This document shows, piece after piece, positions 35,166-48,959 of a stretch of 64,000 nucleotides of DNA. Each line of letters opens with the position of its first letter. The first letter of the stretch is position 1. This stretch comes from Stratiolaelaps scimitus (Eukaryota; Arthropoda; Arachnida; Mesostigmata; Laelapidae): positions 9,901,501 through 9,965,500 of the forward strand of contig JABWDB010000009.1 of the NCBI GenBank assembly GCA_019614645.1. The letters run 5' to 3'. The notes under the pieces were generated by a model that saw nothing but the letters and a program-made list of their open reading frames with translations, was not told where the DNA came from and ran no database searches. The translations under genes and the position numbers were made by a program.

Positions 35166-35702
35166 TTAGCCGCCTGTGTTTGTGGGGAGATCTCCATTCA
35201 GAAAGTATGTTAACTTTCTTTCCGAAAACTGAACTGACAGTTCTGTGCTGCCTTTCGGTCCGATCGTCCACGAGTCGTAGAAGGTGCTTGATGCCTCGGG
35301 TTGTAACCGACACAGAGCGACATGGACGCATTTCAGCCACAAATTGAACGACGCGACTGAGGTGTTCTGTTGTTGCGCATTTATAGGTTTGCTTCTGGCT
35401 GCCATTTTTATATATATATATACATATATATGGAGAGAGAGAGATGATAGATATAAACTGCTGGGCATCTTCCGGTGCCAACCATTACAAAACTGACGGG
35501 CGAAACTTCTAGTGGCGTCACCTTGCTGTATAGAAATTTTACTCAATAAGCTGTATAGTTCAGGCCTCAAATAGAACAGCGCGACTGAGGTGTGTCCGTT
35601 GTTATCAATGTTACTGAACGTGTATAGGCGTACCTTTTCCGAGTACCACGAATCTACACCCTTTTCAAAGTATCTTCCAGTTTTCTCCGAAAGGACAACC
35701 AT
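35166..35702 (-). CDS. Unrecognised 178-codon open frame containing an internal duplication
   Basis: The frame begins with ATG at 35702 and ends with TAA. It encodes two similar blocks: DNNGHTSVALFYLRPEL and, later, AQQQNTSVASFNLWLK. They come from a shared 13-base core, GCGACTGAGGTGT on the plus strand, at 35353-35365 and 35581-35593. A short TA/TATA tract in the middle reads Tyr-Val-Tyr-Ile. I know no such family. It may be a lineage-specific gene, a repeat-derived frame or a relic of a mobile element. Confidence 0.22.
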   Translation of the reverse strand: MVVLSEKTGRYFEKGVDSWYSEKVRLYTFSNIDNNGHTSVALFYLRPELYSLLSKISIQQGDATRSFARQFCNGWHRKMPSSLYLSSLSLHIYVYIYIKMAARSKPINAQQQNTSVASFNLWLKCVHVALCRLQPEASSTFYDSWTIGPKGSTELSVQFSERKLTYFLNGDLPTNTGG

Positions 35703-38700
35703 TGATAAGTAACTGTAGCATCAATTGTATAAAAGTGACTTGTTTGACCACTCCTACCCGACTTGCGTGTACGTCGATATGCTTCTATACGAAACGTTGT
35801 CATTGTCTCAGCACTCATCTGCTTTCCCTATCGGAAGTCGCTCAATAAAGAGCCACTGATCAGAAATCGAGTCAAGTCACCAGAATCTCCCTACTCGTTA
35901 AATAGCTAGCTGGCTGATCGCGTGTTCGAGGTAAAGCGTTATGGCTACTGCTACTGCTCAGCACCGGCGTAGCCACAACCGGTTCTAGGTCATCAGGAGC
36001 TGAAGGCAGGCGTTGAAAGGGGGATCTTGATCTAGTTGCTAGATATCCTGTTCAACAACGCTCGCCAGTTCATTCTCCGTGTGCGTTGCCTGCTATTCAA
36101 ACAACGCGAATGTCCGTCTCGCGCGATTTTAAATAATTCAACGCGGTCGGATGGTGGCGATGTCCGCAAGCACCAATAGCCATAGCAACATCAGCAGTAA
36201 CAACAGTCTCTAAGCACCCTTTAGCAGCAGCAAAAGTACAAGTCAGAGCAGTAGCCGCAGCTGGCCTTCTTATCAGAATTGTTGTCAAAGGCAATCCCAG
36301 CGGTCCTAGAATTGCTAGCAGAACAAGTGCTCGACAGTAGCTCACAGACGCACACCCTCACACAGCCGGTGTGCCACAGATCATACCACGCCGCACCATT
36401 TGGCAGTGGCTATTTCCCGGACGCCTGCGAGAACTAGTAGTACTTGAGACCCGATAGCTGTCACCAGTGAGTTCGTCGCTGAGGGCCCACGTGGGACGGA
36501 CAGCGCCACACCACGATGACGATAACCCACGACCGGCTAAAATTGCCATCGAAGCCAACAACTTGGAGTCCGTAACCGCTGCAACGGCATCAGCACCGCC
36601 AGCAGCTGAAGTCACACGATCAGAAACAGTAGTCAAGCAACGACGAGGATTGGATTCGTTCATAAACGGTCATCCAACGGTGGATGATCATCGTGAGCAG
36701 CACGGCAGCGGTGGCGTCATTCGGTGCAAAGAAATGGCGGAAACCGCCAAATGTTCTCTGCCTTCATAAGTCTAACAGCTCGCTCGGTCTAGGCGGCCAG
36801 ACAGAATGCGTTTGGGCTGGTGCTTGTGCCGCTGCGACTGGCTACCGCACACTTTAGCAGAGGAAGCACCAGCAGCAGCAGCAGCAGCAGTAACAGCAGT
36901 AGCAGCCGCGTTGGCCGCAGCTGCTGAGATGGTTTATATCGAAGCAAAACGGCATTGGATGAGGAACCGGGGACATGATCTCCGGAGACACGACGCCCCG
37001 GTGTTCACCACCGTCTAACGGCCAGCATTTACTGATGACAACGACGGCCGGTGACAACGGCCCAGTGAATGACTCCGGTTCGTCGCAACGGCGATGATCA
37101 GACGGGGATCGACACGACCGGGGACGATAGTGGCAGCATTGACCAAAACGATGACCAACAGCCGTTTGAGATGCATCGAGACTGCGGGGACCATTATGTT
37201 CACTCCAGTCGTCTCTCTCCCTCTCTCTCTGCCTTTCTCCAGGAGAAGTGGACCGCTCCACTCAACTGACCAATACCTTCTTCATGCTGCTGCCTCGCCT
37301 GATGTTGGCGCTTGATGCTAAATCGGCTACTTGAACCACGATTGAACCATTTCCGCGGCAACTTCCTTTGCTGCTGCTGAGATGATGTTGCGATTATACT
37401 ACAGCTACTTACTACCACGACGACTTCTACTATTATGGCCAACGGTGACCACTTGTAGCGGTAAAAGACGCAGATGTTCTCAGACATCAGTGCGTTTGTC
37501 AAATGTTGGCTATCAGTTCGGCAGTTCGACAGTTGTTCTTCGGACGACGACGACCAACTGAATAGGTGGTAGTAGCTGCCTCGCTCGCTCGCTCGCTCCC
37601 TTTTTGGCCAGAAGAGCGATAATACAGCCGCCTGCGCTTGATCGACGCCGGGACAGACGGCTCAACCATCAGACGGTGTGAAAAGCCGCTGTTGTGGGTA
37701 AATCAGATTGACGCCGCATGCGGTTCTCTGACCTGGCTGAGGTAAATGCAATCGAACGCAATCAACATATAGCAACATACGATAATAGGATGAAGAGTGC
37801 ACACGGTGTGTACGTCCGTGGCTCGATAGGTGCGAGTGTACCAATTGATGGTCTATTTATATATAATAGCACATAATTTACAAGGTACAAATCCCCTCTC
37901 AAGGACGTCATGCTCAGGCCGATACGCAGAATGGCTGCTGATATGCACAGTACCTTTGGTGACGTCTCAAGGCGCCTGAGAACGGCCGTATGCGATAACG
38001 TCGCCTCAACACAATGAAAAAAAAACACTGTTCGGATGATTTCATTCGGAGGCGAAAGAGAACGCTGCGGACGGGTGCGGACAAACTGGGAAGGACCCTT
38101 CCGGGCAATGCTCGCAGGTAAACGTGCCTATATATTTAATACACATACACACACATATATATATTTTTTGCCAGTATATATATATATATATGTTGCTAAG
38201 TGTTGCTGGTGTCCAAGTGGTGCATTTTTTTATCGGCGGCACTTTCTGGCTCATTTCTGTCCTTCGTACAAGAATTGTGGATTGGTCCGCCCTAACCAAA
38301 CCCCCACGGCCCCTTCGATTCTTCTAGCTTCGCCGCACCATGTTGTTCGTCCCTTATCGTTCCGCGTGTTATGTTAGCATACGATGATGGCCACGCCAAC
38401 AGCGACAGATATACCGCAATGATTTCCGATGATCCAGTAACAGCAGCAGCCGCAGTAGTACCCCTCTGCTTCAACGGTTTCGTCCATCGATGACCCTCCC
38501 TTGTTCTGTTCCTGCCCGAAAATAATCGGCTTGTTGCGCGGCTAGCTTGGCAACACCCTTCAACCGGTCAGCAGCCCCGGTTATACCGACGGTTACTTCT
38601 GCTGCTGCTGCTACCGTTGCCAACTGGCATCGGCCAGTCCAGCGGTGAAGTCGGCAGTCAGCCGAACGCCAACACATCGAGCACTGCGACGGCTTCAGCT

Positions 38701-41337
38701 ATCAGCGCGGTCGTCATCCAGGATCACCACGCAACAACCTCAAACTTAGCGCAGACAGCCGCCATTCGAAACAACGAAATACGGCGGCGGCTGCGGGCGG
38801 CAGAGCTCGGTCGGTTGCCCGATTCGTTGGCTGGCTGGTTGAGTGACTTGGTTGGTTGAGCGGCCGCAGGTGGGACCTTCGTTCCTTCTGGGTACCGTTC
38901 TCCATCGCCGTTCTGGATGTTCTGGACCGATCTCACCAGAGCATTGCTGCTAGTGGCCAGACACACGTACACGCACACGCACACGCACACAGACCAACGC
39001 GGGTGTCGTCGGATCGACATCCCACACCAGAAGAGTGGAGTGGTCGACTATTTCGTCGGCCAATCTGCCCGTGGCAGCAGCAGCAGCAGCAACCAACAGA
39101 AGCATTACAGCAACGTCTATGAATGCACTATGCGTACGCCATAGACAGTAGCGGCAGCCGCCCCAGCACCGTCGCGGACTGACTGGCCGCCGTGTGTCGC
39201 CGTCCCCGGGTGTGGCTGGAGGTCAAGCCAAGGTCGAAATGCTGAACAGATAGCGGCACGCCGACACGGCCCTGACAGAGCGATTTTTGCCCGGATAAAG
39301 ATACGATCAGGGTACACTCACAGCGGAGTGTCACGATGACACAGAACTGGTGACGGTTAGTTCATAGGAGCACTGGCTGCTGTCGCGGCTACCGCTGACA
39401 TCAGTTAGTACACGATGGGAGCGACGTCGGACAGGGTCCGGTCAACGTTGCGTCGCGTCGCGTTGCGTGAAAATTATATAACGTGCGGAGAACAATGTAA
39501 CTACTATAACTAGAACGACTAAGACCACAAGAGCAGCCGCAGCAGCAGCAGCAGAACTAACAAGAACAGAAATAATCGTATATGTATGCAATGTCCAACG
39601 CCGACATGATATAATACTCTATCTACAAGTCGCATTGAGGGGCAACGGCAGAACGAATACGAGGAGATTTGGGGAAATGTAGTACGAAAATGCGCTATAT
39701 CTATCTGAGGCGGCGGAGGTTCGACAAACAACCGCTGGCTTAGTACCAGAGTGGCTGGGTCTCAGATAGTGAGGCAGGTTGATAAGCAGACATATAAACA
39801 GATATATATATACACATTAGTGAAGTCGACGCCGAAACGATGTAGTCATGTTCAGTCGAGAGAAACGTCAAACACGACGGTGAACATTCATTTATTGTAT
39901 TTCACTTGTACATTATATGGATTGTGATATAAGGGAAACGCTGTTTACTGAGTGTGTGTGCTCGACGGCGATGTTGGACAGCTCGTGTAGCAAATTCGCT
40001 AGACGTGCAATTAGTCGCGATCGAGTGAATTGGTTCTTGAATCACCGCCTACGGTTTAACACTATGGATCTCTTGCAGCGAACTAAAATCATTTCGCTAT
40101 TCCGGTCTCTTAAATACTATCCCATGTCTCCATTTGCCTTTCAAGTCGAAGCGAGAGCGTGCCGAACAGATAACATCTAATAATAATAATAAAGATAAAA
40201 AAAATCAAGCACACAAAAAACACCGTTAAGTAGACGCATATCGACATAATTACCACAGCAATACGAATTGCAAGGAAACAGAGGAGAGATTATCTGCCAC
40301 TGTTCGACCACTGTGTCACTCCGTTGTATGCAGCGATATATTATACTATTACATATGGAGAACGTATGTTGGAAATATTTTCTGTCGCTAGGTGTAGCTG
40401 GGTCGGTAATGAGAATTCCCCTGGAAAAACCATTGAAATGCGTTTTCCCTTCTAGCGCTACGATCACATACGCTGTGACGCACAAAAGAAAGCCGAGAGA
40501 CAGGATAAAAGAAAGAAAGTGGATTGAATGAGAGAAGAACAACAGTGACTTTGTAGCTGCCTTCGCAGTGGAGACACATATGTCCATACGGGATGAGTCA
40601 GCTGACGATGATAAAAGCTAGCCCCATGGAGAAGCAGACCTATGAAGGCCTAGATGAAGTAGCAGCAGCAGCAGCATCTACAGCAGGAGCAGCAGCAATA
40701 TTCCCGGCATGTCCATATCATCGTTATGGCGTAGGAGCATTGGCAGCTGTGGAGGAAACATGGCCGAGGGACGGGGACGGCCATCGATGGGGCCAGTTTA
40801 TGGAACGCTAACAGCCGAGGTGCAGAACAACACGGCATTATCATCTTATTCGTTCTCACGCGGATGCTACTCTTCATCGTGTCAACTTGCCCGCGTGCGA
40901 TACGAGCGGTGTATGCACGTTTATATAAAATAATAATCATAATAGTAGTAATAATATCGCTCAGCGCCGCCAATGGAGGGTGTCCTGGAAGCATTCGAAG
41001 TCGAGAGGAATAGTCAGCGGGCATAAACATAAATGGTGTTGCACGCGGAGCGAGACATGTTGATCATCATGATGACTAGCAAGACGACACCGTTGACGGC
41101 CAGGCCACGCCGCTCATGGATCGACACACAGTGCGATGGAAGAAAAAAAGACACCATTTTGTATCTATATATATATATATATATGTATTGAGAGATGAAA
41201 GTTGTTATGGTGGAAATGCTGCTCCTGCTGACGGCGGTGGCGACCGCGGAGACGAACGGCCGTCGGTGACCAGAGCCATAAGTAACATCAGCACCAACAG
41301 TGATGGGAGCGGACACCGCTTGTATGACTGACGCTGC

Positions 41338-41434
<97 letters not shown>
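41338..41434. repeat. Long TA microsatellite (about 97 bp)
   Basis: Alternating TA with one early C interruption. Unlike the tracts at 19974 and 33379, its flanks are not complementary. Confidence 0.97.
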
Positions 41435-41436
<2 letters not shown>

Positions 41437-44400
41437 ACTTCTAGTGCGCGTGCGTCTAACAAACAGAACGAAGGCGATGTTCGTGCCGGAGCCAGGTACT
41501 CTCACACACGCGCACAGTGAGACAAACACTCACATACAGAACAGCCTATGGACACCGAGAGCTCTGGGTACCTCTGCGGCGGCGTTGGGTTCTTTAGTTC
41601 TACGAATGCAACATCCCCGTCACCATTTGCCGCCGACGCCAATGTTCCGGATGTCGTGAGTGCCGCGGCCCGCTCCGGGACAAGACGTTCGCCAGCGATT
41701 CTCCTCGAGGGAGTTTTGTTGTCGTTAGCTGGATATCTTCGTCCGCCGCCACCGACGGCGCACATTGAGGCATCGACACACCGCTTCTGTCCTCTCTATG
41801 GGTGTCTAGCCTCTGCATACGGCCCTGCCGCTGCTGCTGCTGTTATAATACAAAAGCTATGGAAAGCTATTGCCGAACGTCGGAACGGTTCTGGTCTTTT
41901 TGTGCGTTGTTGTTGCTGTTCTGCTGCTGTTGTTGCTGTCGGCGACTGCTGCGACACCGGCACTGGAAGCCGCGAAACCGAATTGGTGCCGTACCCCTCT
42001 TAGTAGTATAATAGAATAGACGTAGTGTGCGCGGGATGTTCCTTGTCCATCTGTCCGTGTTGTTGTCGTTGTTCTTCTTCATTGTGTCTGCTCTATCCAT
42101 GTATATCTCTCTATGCGTGCCCGTCTCCCGTCTACAGCTCGTGGCTGGGTGTTTGCCGTTGCGGCACTTTTGCTCGGACTCCCTCGGGTTAGTTGTTTCC
42201 TTGGGAGAGTTCCACTTGATGCAGAAATCTGTGCCCGTCACTGTGTGAGCGTGCATGCATGCGTGTATGCCTCTGCGTGTCGCTGTGGAGATGTGTGTGT
42301 TTGTGTGTGTGTATATATTTGAGTGTGTCTGTGCGATCCTGTGTCTCAATGATCTGTTGGTCTGCTCCGACCGCTGTCTCTGCTGTTTCTACTGTTGTCG
42401 TATTCTGTCTTCGTGTAGTTTGTTGTTGAGTGTTGCCGCCGCCGCCGCCGTCGCCTGCTGGCGTCGGCAGAGATAGCAGCAGCAGCCGCAGCGGTAGGCA
42501 CTTTACCCACCCATCGACCGACCGACGTGGTAATATTATATATTCTTCGATCCGTGGATTTCTGTAGGGTCATTCCGGATATGCGATATTTGGTGAACTA
42601 CAACCTATCCAGAAGAACAGGAGGACGGCCGGGAACGAAACGTCTAAGACGCCGTCCGTAAGCTAGGTACACGAAGACCAGCGCGCGGCTACGGAGCACC
42701 ACAAGTTCTAGTAGCGCTCGTGGTGACGGTACTGCTGCTGGTGGTGTTGGTGGTGGGAGAAGATGGTGGCGTCAGTAGAGGAATATATATCTACATATGT
42801 GTAATATCTCCTGTGGCTGTTGTTGCGAGGGACGAAGTGGACGCCCGAACGATTCTGGCCAAGCCAAGCGGAAGAGCCTTTGGGAACGCTTTCGGCTCCC
42901 TCGACTCCCTAAGCAGCCGCGGTCAGCCGTGTCTGGCAATTTCGCCTCACAACAGAAAAACACACACACACACACACACTCAGACACACTCAGACACTAT
43001 AACTTGATTTAGCAGTCAAACCTTTCGCTCCGTGTTTTTCATCGCTAGCTCAGAATCGCCACACGCACACGATTACCGGTTTGTTGACTTCGCTTATTTC
43101 GATAGCCTTCTATTTCGTCTATTTTTTCAGGTCTCCATTCTACAATCGCCAGCTTCTCGTATCTGCGTCGATTCTAGCAGCTAGCTAGCTCGCTCGCTGA
43201 CTGACTGACTAGCTGACCGGCCAATGTATACACGCTTGTATTGTGTGGTGGATCGCCGTGTCGTGAAGTGGACTGCTGCTGCTGCCGCCGATGGATTGAT
43301 CCACAATGTGGATCTGGTAATGTGGGAAAATGGCTGCAGAACGAACCATCTCCAACCGATCAGTGAAACTCGACCCAGTAAAGATCGAATCGTCAATCGA
43401 TTGGGAGATTTTGCTGCGTGTTGCACGACGAACGGCTCGTTTCGATTTTTGATATGCCATTACGTTTGGCAGCCGGTCTCTGCCCACATTGACGTATAGC
43501 AAAGCTAATAAATGATAGATACAGAATCGATATATGGAACGCTAAACAAAAACAACACAGATTACGATAACAAACATCATGAATATAAATTGTACAAAAT
43601 AATAATAGTTATTCTCCAAACCTCTCCACATATCCATGGAGACTTCGGTTTCGATTAACCAACCCAATGTCTACCTCGTACCTCAAACATGCGACACACA
43701 TACACACACACAAACAAACCCCATGGTTCGCAAGCCCACCCTCCAGACCACGTCAACGCGTCCAGTGGCCGTGTGCAACCAATACTTTAGATGCATAATG
43801 ATGTTCAAAGTTTTTGCCTGTCGCAATAAACGAGAAGGGCCCTGGAAGGGGCGAGGTTAAAATGTGCAGATAAAAATGAAGAGATTCTTCAAACTACGTT
43901 CATTCTTCACTCGTGAAGAAACCCGTGAGACAACTCGTAACCTGCTCCCTTGGCCATTTCAGCCAATTAGAGAGTGGCGGATCGGCTAGGTCTCTTGGCA
44001 TATCATCGTTCCTTTTCGTTATGCTCTCGACGTGCCTTTTTTTTTTGTTGTCGCGCTTTAGATTTCAGTGCTCGCGGCTCGGGGCGGGCGAAGCACTGGA
44101 CGAACGCCTCTCGACCGCGTCCTTTCGAATAGATGTAATGCCAGCTACATTTTTTCCAGAAGATAATCGAACCCTGTATTGCCGAAGGTTCTGCCGCTGC
44201 GTACGAAACGCAAGAAGGAAAAAATCGAAGAAAAAAAACCATCGCAATACCCTTACCTCACCAGCAGTGTTATCAACGCCGGCCTGGCCAAACACCACGC
44301 CAACGTCGTCGTCGTCAAGCAAAACTATTCGTGGACATTCAAGCCGTCGTCTTCGCAAGCCGCCAACGTCGCAGTGTCCATTTACTCGGCAATGGGCGGC

Positions 44401-44501
44401 CGCGGGTGCGGCCGCTCCGAATGGTGATGATTTGAAACAAACGTCTGTTTCGGCCGCTCTCTCTCTGCCTCTTTCGATACGTGTATGCATCTTTCTGAAT
44501 C

Positions 44502-44506
<5 letters not shown>

Positions 44507-44547
<41 letters not shown>

Positions 44548-44549
44548 TA
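44507..44549. repeat. TA microsatellite
   Basis: About 40 bases of alternating AT/TA ending in TACATATATAC. It creates a Tyr-Ile run inside a spurious 289-codon frame. Confidence 0.95.
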
Positions 44550-47500
44550 CAGCAGCGGGCGTAGTACGCCAGGGCTTGAAGAACACGCTCGGGCGATCGG
44601 ATGCTGGTACGAAGATAATAGGGACAGTGGGAAGGAAGAACCAGAGTGAAAAGCCGACCGAAAGGCGGCAGGACTTTAGCGAGACGGCCAACGGGGGGCG
44701 GCCGGGGGCGGAGAGAGGAGACGACCAGACGAAATCAATGCCAATCAATGGCAGAGCCAAAATGCCCCAAGGTGTTTGTTAGTGGGGTGCGCGCGTTCAC
44801 GAACGAATTACGCCCGTTCAGTTAGGCACGGCCACTGAACGTCGACGTCGGCGTTCGATTTGCTTGCAGCTCCTGGGAATTGCCGTGATGACACGGTGTT
44901 CCCGTACCGCCACGATGAGTAGACGAATTCATTCTTTGAGCGATTGATCGACTGGCATTGATCGATGACCGAGCTGGGCCGAACGCCACACGGATCAGAG
45001 AAGGGCAGCGGATGTTGTCGTCGTCGCTGGTGGTGGCGGCGACGGCAGCAGCAGGCGCAACCATAAGAAATACCCCCTCTCGACAGAGTCTGTGGTGCTC
45101 GTCATTGCGATGGATGACGAAAACACCCGATATCTTCGGCGTGATTTTTTCATTATTTTTCGTAGTTTTCTATGTAGGGCAGGTCTCGCATCTCGTTCTG
45201 AGTTTGACATTCGTCGTGGTAGTAAAGGGCGAAGTATGCCAGTAAAGGGCGTTTATAATATCCACTTGTAGAATCTGCTTATCAGCAAGGGACTCGTTTA
45301 TTGTTCTAACGAAGTAGTTGATTAATTAATGCCGGTTTTTAACTATAGCATATTGCGAGCGTTTGGCGAACGTCTATGTTTTCTTATGGCGTTTAATGCG
45401 TATTATCCACGGCGATTATCCGCCGCAGAATGAATAACACTCGTACGTGCAGGGCTAAGGGTTCGCGGTTGACCTTTCTCGCGAGACCTTTCTCTAAGGA
45501 AATCAACACGAACCGGCCTCGGATAACCCATTGCTACTCTTCTCACCATCATTACAACTAATGCCATGGCTAATTACGAAATCAACTAGAACAGCAACCA
45601 CACTGCTACTCTGGAAGTAGCATAGCACATACGCGGTAGCTCATTGGTAGCTGTGGTGTGACTCAGCTGAAGTGTCTTTGGCCATAATCACCATCGTGGT
45701 CAGCTTAGTCAGCTCATGTCGGCAAAGTCCAACATCCATCCGTCTAGTGACCATCAAAGCAGCTTCACGCTCCCTTGAGGGCTTTCCATCCACGCGCAAG
45801 CACTTGTTGTCCGGGCACAAGTCGCTCGCCGCCCGAGGAAAATGGTGTCCAGCCGCGGAGGCAAAACGCAACGGAAAACCGTCAAACAACGGCAAACGGC
45901 CAGCGGATATGAGCATTTCTGCTGTAGCTGCCGTCACCACCGCCACCGCCGTCCGAACGTTCGTGTGTGTGTGGTCGTGTGTGGGCCCAGAGAAAACAGA
46001 AGCCGTGATAGCGGACACAGAAACAAGACAACGCGCTCTCTCAATCTCTCATTCGCTTTGCGCCATCGGTTGCCCGCACACCCATACACAAACGCTTACA
46101 CAACCCACTGCAACGGCAGTGCAATTGAACAACGGGGGCTTGTTACGTTGCTGTCGCCGACGCGGCCAAAGACGGCAACAAAGGTTCGACATCGAGTCTG
46201 ATCTGGTCTCGCTGTGCCGGTATCTGCCGTTGGTGGCGGTGGCGGGCCGCTATAGCCAAATCGTTTTTATCACGATGACTGGATGAGTGGCTGGCTGGCT
46301 CACAGACTCGGTTATCGAGCGTTCGCCCGTTCGCTCGCGCGGGTGAGGTCTGGTGGAGTCACTGCTGAAGTCTGCTCGTTTGTCGCACAATGCCGCTCCT
46401 TCTGTTGCCATTCAGTGAACGTAGATATAATCGTTGCTAGCAACCGCATAACTATATAACTACCAAGGAAATGAGGAAGGTCACTGGTGACGCTGCAGCA
46501 ACAGCAGCAGCAGTTGCTGCTGTTGCAGCTGTGGGGCAGCTCGAATGGCTGGATTACTGCATATGGGACAGTGGCGGTGGAGGCGACGTTGGTAAGCACC
46601 GCAATTACAGGTTGTCGGACGCACGCGGCTAAACAACACAAATAAGCAGCTAAACGCATCTGCGTGGAGATTCGACAAGTCACGCAGGGAAACGGCATGT
46701 GCAATTGCGTCCCTGGCCAAGCCAGAGGCGATATGAAGTTGGTTAACGAGTTCGATTGGGCCAACCTACTCGTTGAGATAATAAGTGTTTACTGACGAGG
46801 TGTTTTTATCGTACCGACAACAAGCGGGACACAGTTACCAATGAAGAACAAGTTGGTGATGATGATGATATGTATGTAACTGTTACCTCATAAATTTGTA
46901 GGTCTCCCGTCAGCTGTGATATCTTTGTATGTAATGTTGTTGCGGATGCAATAGGAGATGTGCTCTAACATCTCTTGAGCTGTGACAAGAGGGTGAGGTT
47001 TAGGTGTAGGGGTATCCATGGTGCGGGAGGTATAACAATACCAGATGCAATTTCGCCCTATCGATGGCGATGACGTGAGACAAAATTGCACACACACATA
47101 TATATACATATATATATATATGCGGTAACTGGAGGGACAGGTGGTTCATTCTCAACCTGAGATGAGAGTTCTTACAAAACAAAGCCTCTACTTATCCCAA
47201 AAAGCAGCACAACACCAGTCATTAACCATATAAGTATCATCTTTTCCAGTGTAATGTCACGTCCCGCTCGTTAGCGACATGATCTCACGTTGGTTGCGAC
47301 TCAAGCCAATACAAATTCACATACTCGCAAAGATCACACTGAACTGGATTCACTTGCACATACGACGCAGGTGATGAATCCACATAGGGACACAGATAGA
47401 TTGCACGAACATGCGTAGCATACGAACACATTACACAACAACGAGTGTGGACGAGTGTCCATTTTCACACTTACAGATAAATAAACATCACTACATCGTA

Positions 47501-48941
47501 ACACTTGACGAAGTATCTTCACATAGCGCCCTATCCTATATTTGGGCACAGGGCGCGTTTAAGCGCATATACTGACTACCGTACGTCAGGTAACAACGCT
47601 GAAACCTCCACCGGGTAACGTGGACTAGACGTTGACCATAAGCCGCGCATCCTGGATACGGTACGCGACCGTACGCGGCCGGTACGGAGGTCCGGTATGG
47701 AGGTCTCTCAAGACGGAACTGGTGCTGCCTTTTTACCGACGGTGTTTCGGTTGATGGCCAACTCAGCTCAGCCCGTCCGTCGAATAGTGGCATAATAGCG
47801 GCAGTGGGTTGGAATTGCCGCTTGACCGAGCATTTCTCGACTGCTCAGTTTTCTGGGGTGCGCCGTCGCTATTCCCTGCCTGCCTTCGCTGCTACCGCTG
47901 GCCGCCTTGAGACCCACCCGCCAACCCATCGACCTACTCAGTGAAGACGGCGCCTGTAGAGCCGCGGCCGTAGAGCCGCACTTCACACATGAAGGACACT
48001 CACACACACACAGAGCGCTTACATTAGTCCATAGCACAGAGGGTGTATGTACCTGTGTCGCTCAGGCCTCATCGGCCATGGCTGGCCATTGAGCGGGGGT
48101 GCGGACGGAAGACATGTATGCGAAGGAGAAGCCGGGTGAAGAAATCGCCTCGGGGACAGGTGTACCTCACGACTGCTTCGTCCGTTCTTTCGTTCATCAT
48201 CGTGGTGGCGAGGTTCTCTCTCTCTCTCTCTATCTCTCTCTATCTATCTCTTTCTCGCGTGCGCGGCCGATTCGACTCACTGATTGGCACTCATCTACTG
48301 TTAACGCGACACGCTGAGCAGTGAGGTAGACGATTGAGACCAAGGGGAGAGAGAAAACCCTAAGGAAAAGACAATGACGGCATCGTAGTAGCTTAGGAGT
48401 CAACTACGTCCCCCTACCTACTTGCTTGCGGCAGCTATACGCCACGAAATAGGTTAAAATGCCATCGTTGTTGAGTCAAGCCGCGAAGCGTTCGGACACT
48501 GGGACAGCTTTGGCGGACTGTCGTGTAATCTCGGTGGAGCCAGTTTAAGAAGTCTGCTTCCTCCAACTCGACCGACGTTCGAAACATCAACAGCAACGTC
48601 TACACAGCAAAACAGCAACAGCAGCAGCAGCCACAACGAAACGAAGCTTACGAAAAAAAAAATACGAATCAGATAACACCAACGCGTTCGCCGGGGCGTA
48701 TTGGGTTGTATAGTGGTGTCTAGAGAGAGAGAGCGAGCTCCTTGAGCTCGCTGCTTGGTGTCGGCCGCCAAATGGCCGTGATGCCATCTCCTTGTTCGTC
48801 GTCACCGGCACCACGGTACCGTCGGCTACAATTGGCTTGACGTCCGGTTTCCGGTGAAATGCAGCCTGCCTGGTTAGTCACCAACTCCCAGCCCAGTGAG
48901 CGAGGCAGTGCTGGTTCGCGATTTTTGTCCTTTCGTCGCTA

Positions 48942-48959
48942 CCCCCCCCCCCCCCCCCC
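48942..48959. repeat. Homopolymer of 18 C
   Basis: An unbroken C18 run. Length is likely to be inaccurate in any assembly. Similar but shorter G/C runs occur at 20989-20998 and 55240-55249. Confidence 0.95.

Noticed and set aside
35145..35167. Hammerhead-ribozyme-like core (CTGAGGA ... GGAAC)
   Set aside because: The conserved GAAA is not present and stem II does not pair well, so the match is below what chance gives in 64 kb.
43913..44782. Longest plus-strand open frame (289 codons), with a 231-codon frame opposite
   Set aside because: It runs through a TA tract read as Tyr-Ile repeats and through Ser/Pro/Ala runs. Both strands are open at once, which points to repeat composition and not coding.
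45636..45652. Good A-box (TAGCTCATTGG) suggesting a tRNA
   Set aside because: No B-box follows within 80 bases and no acceptor stem can be formed.
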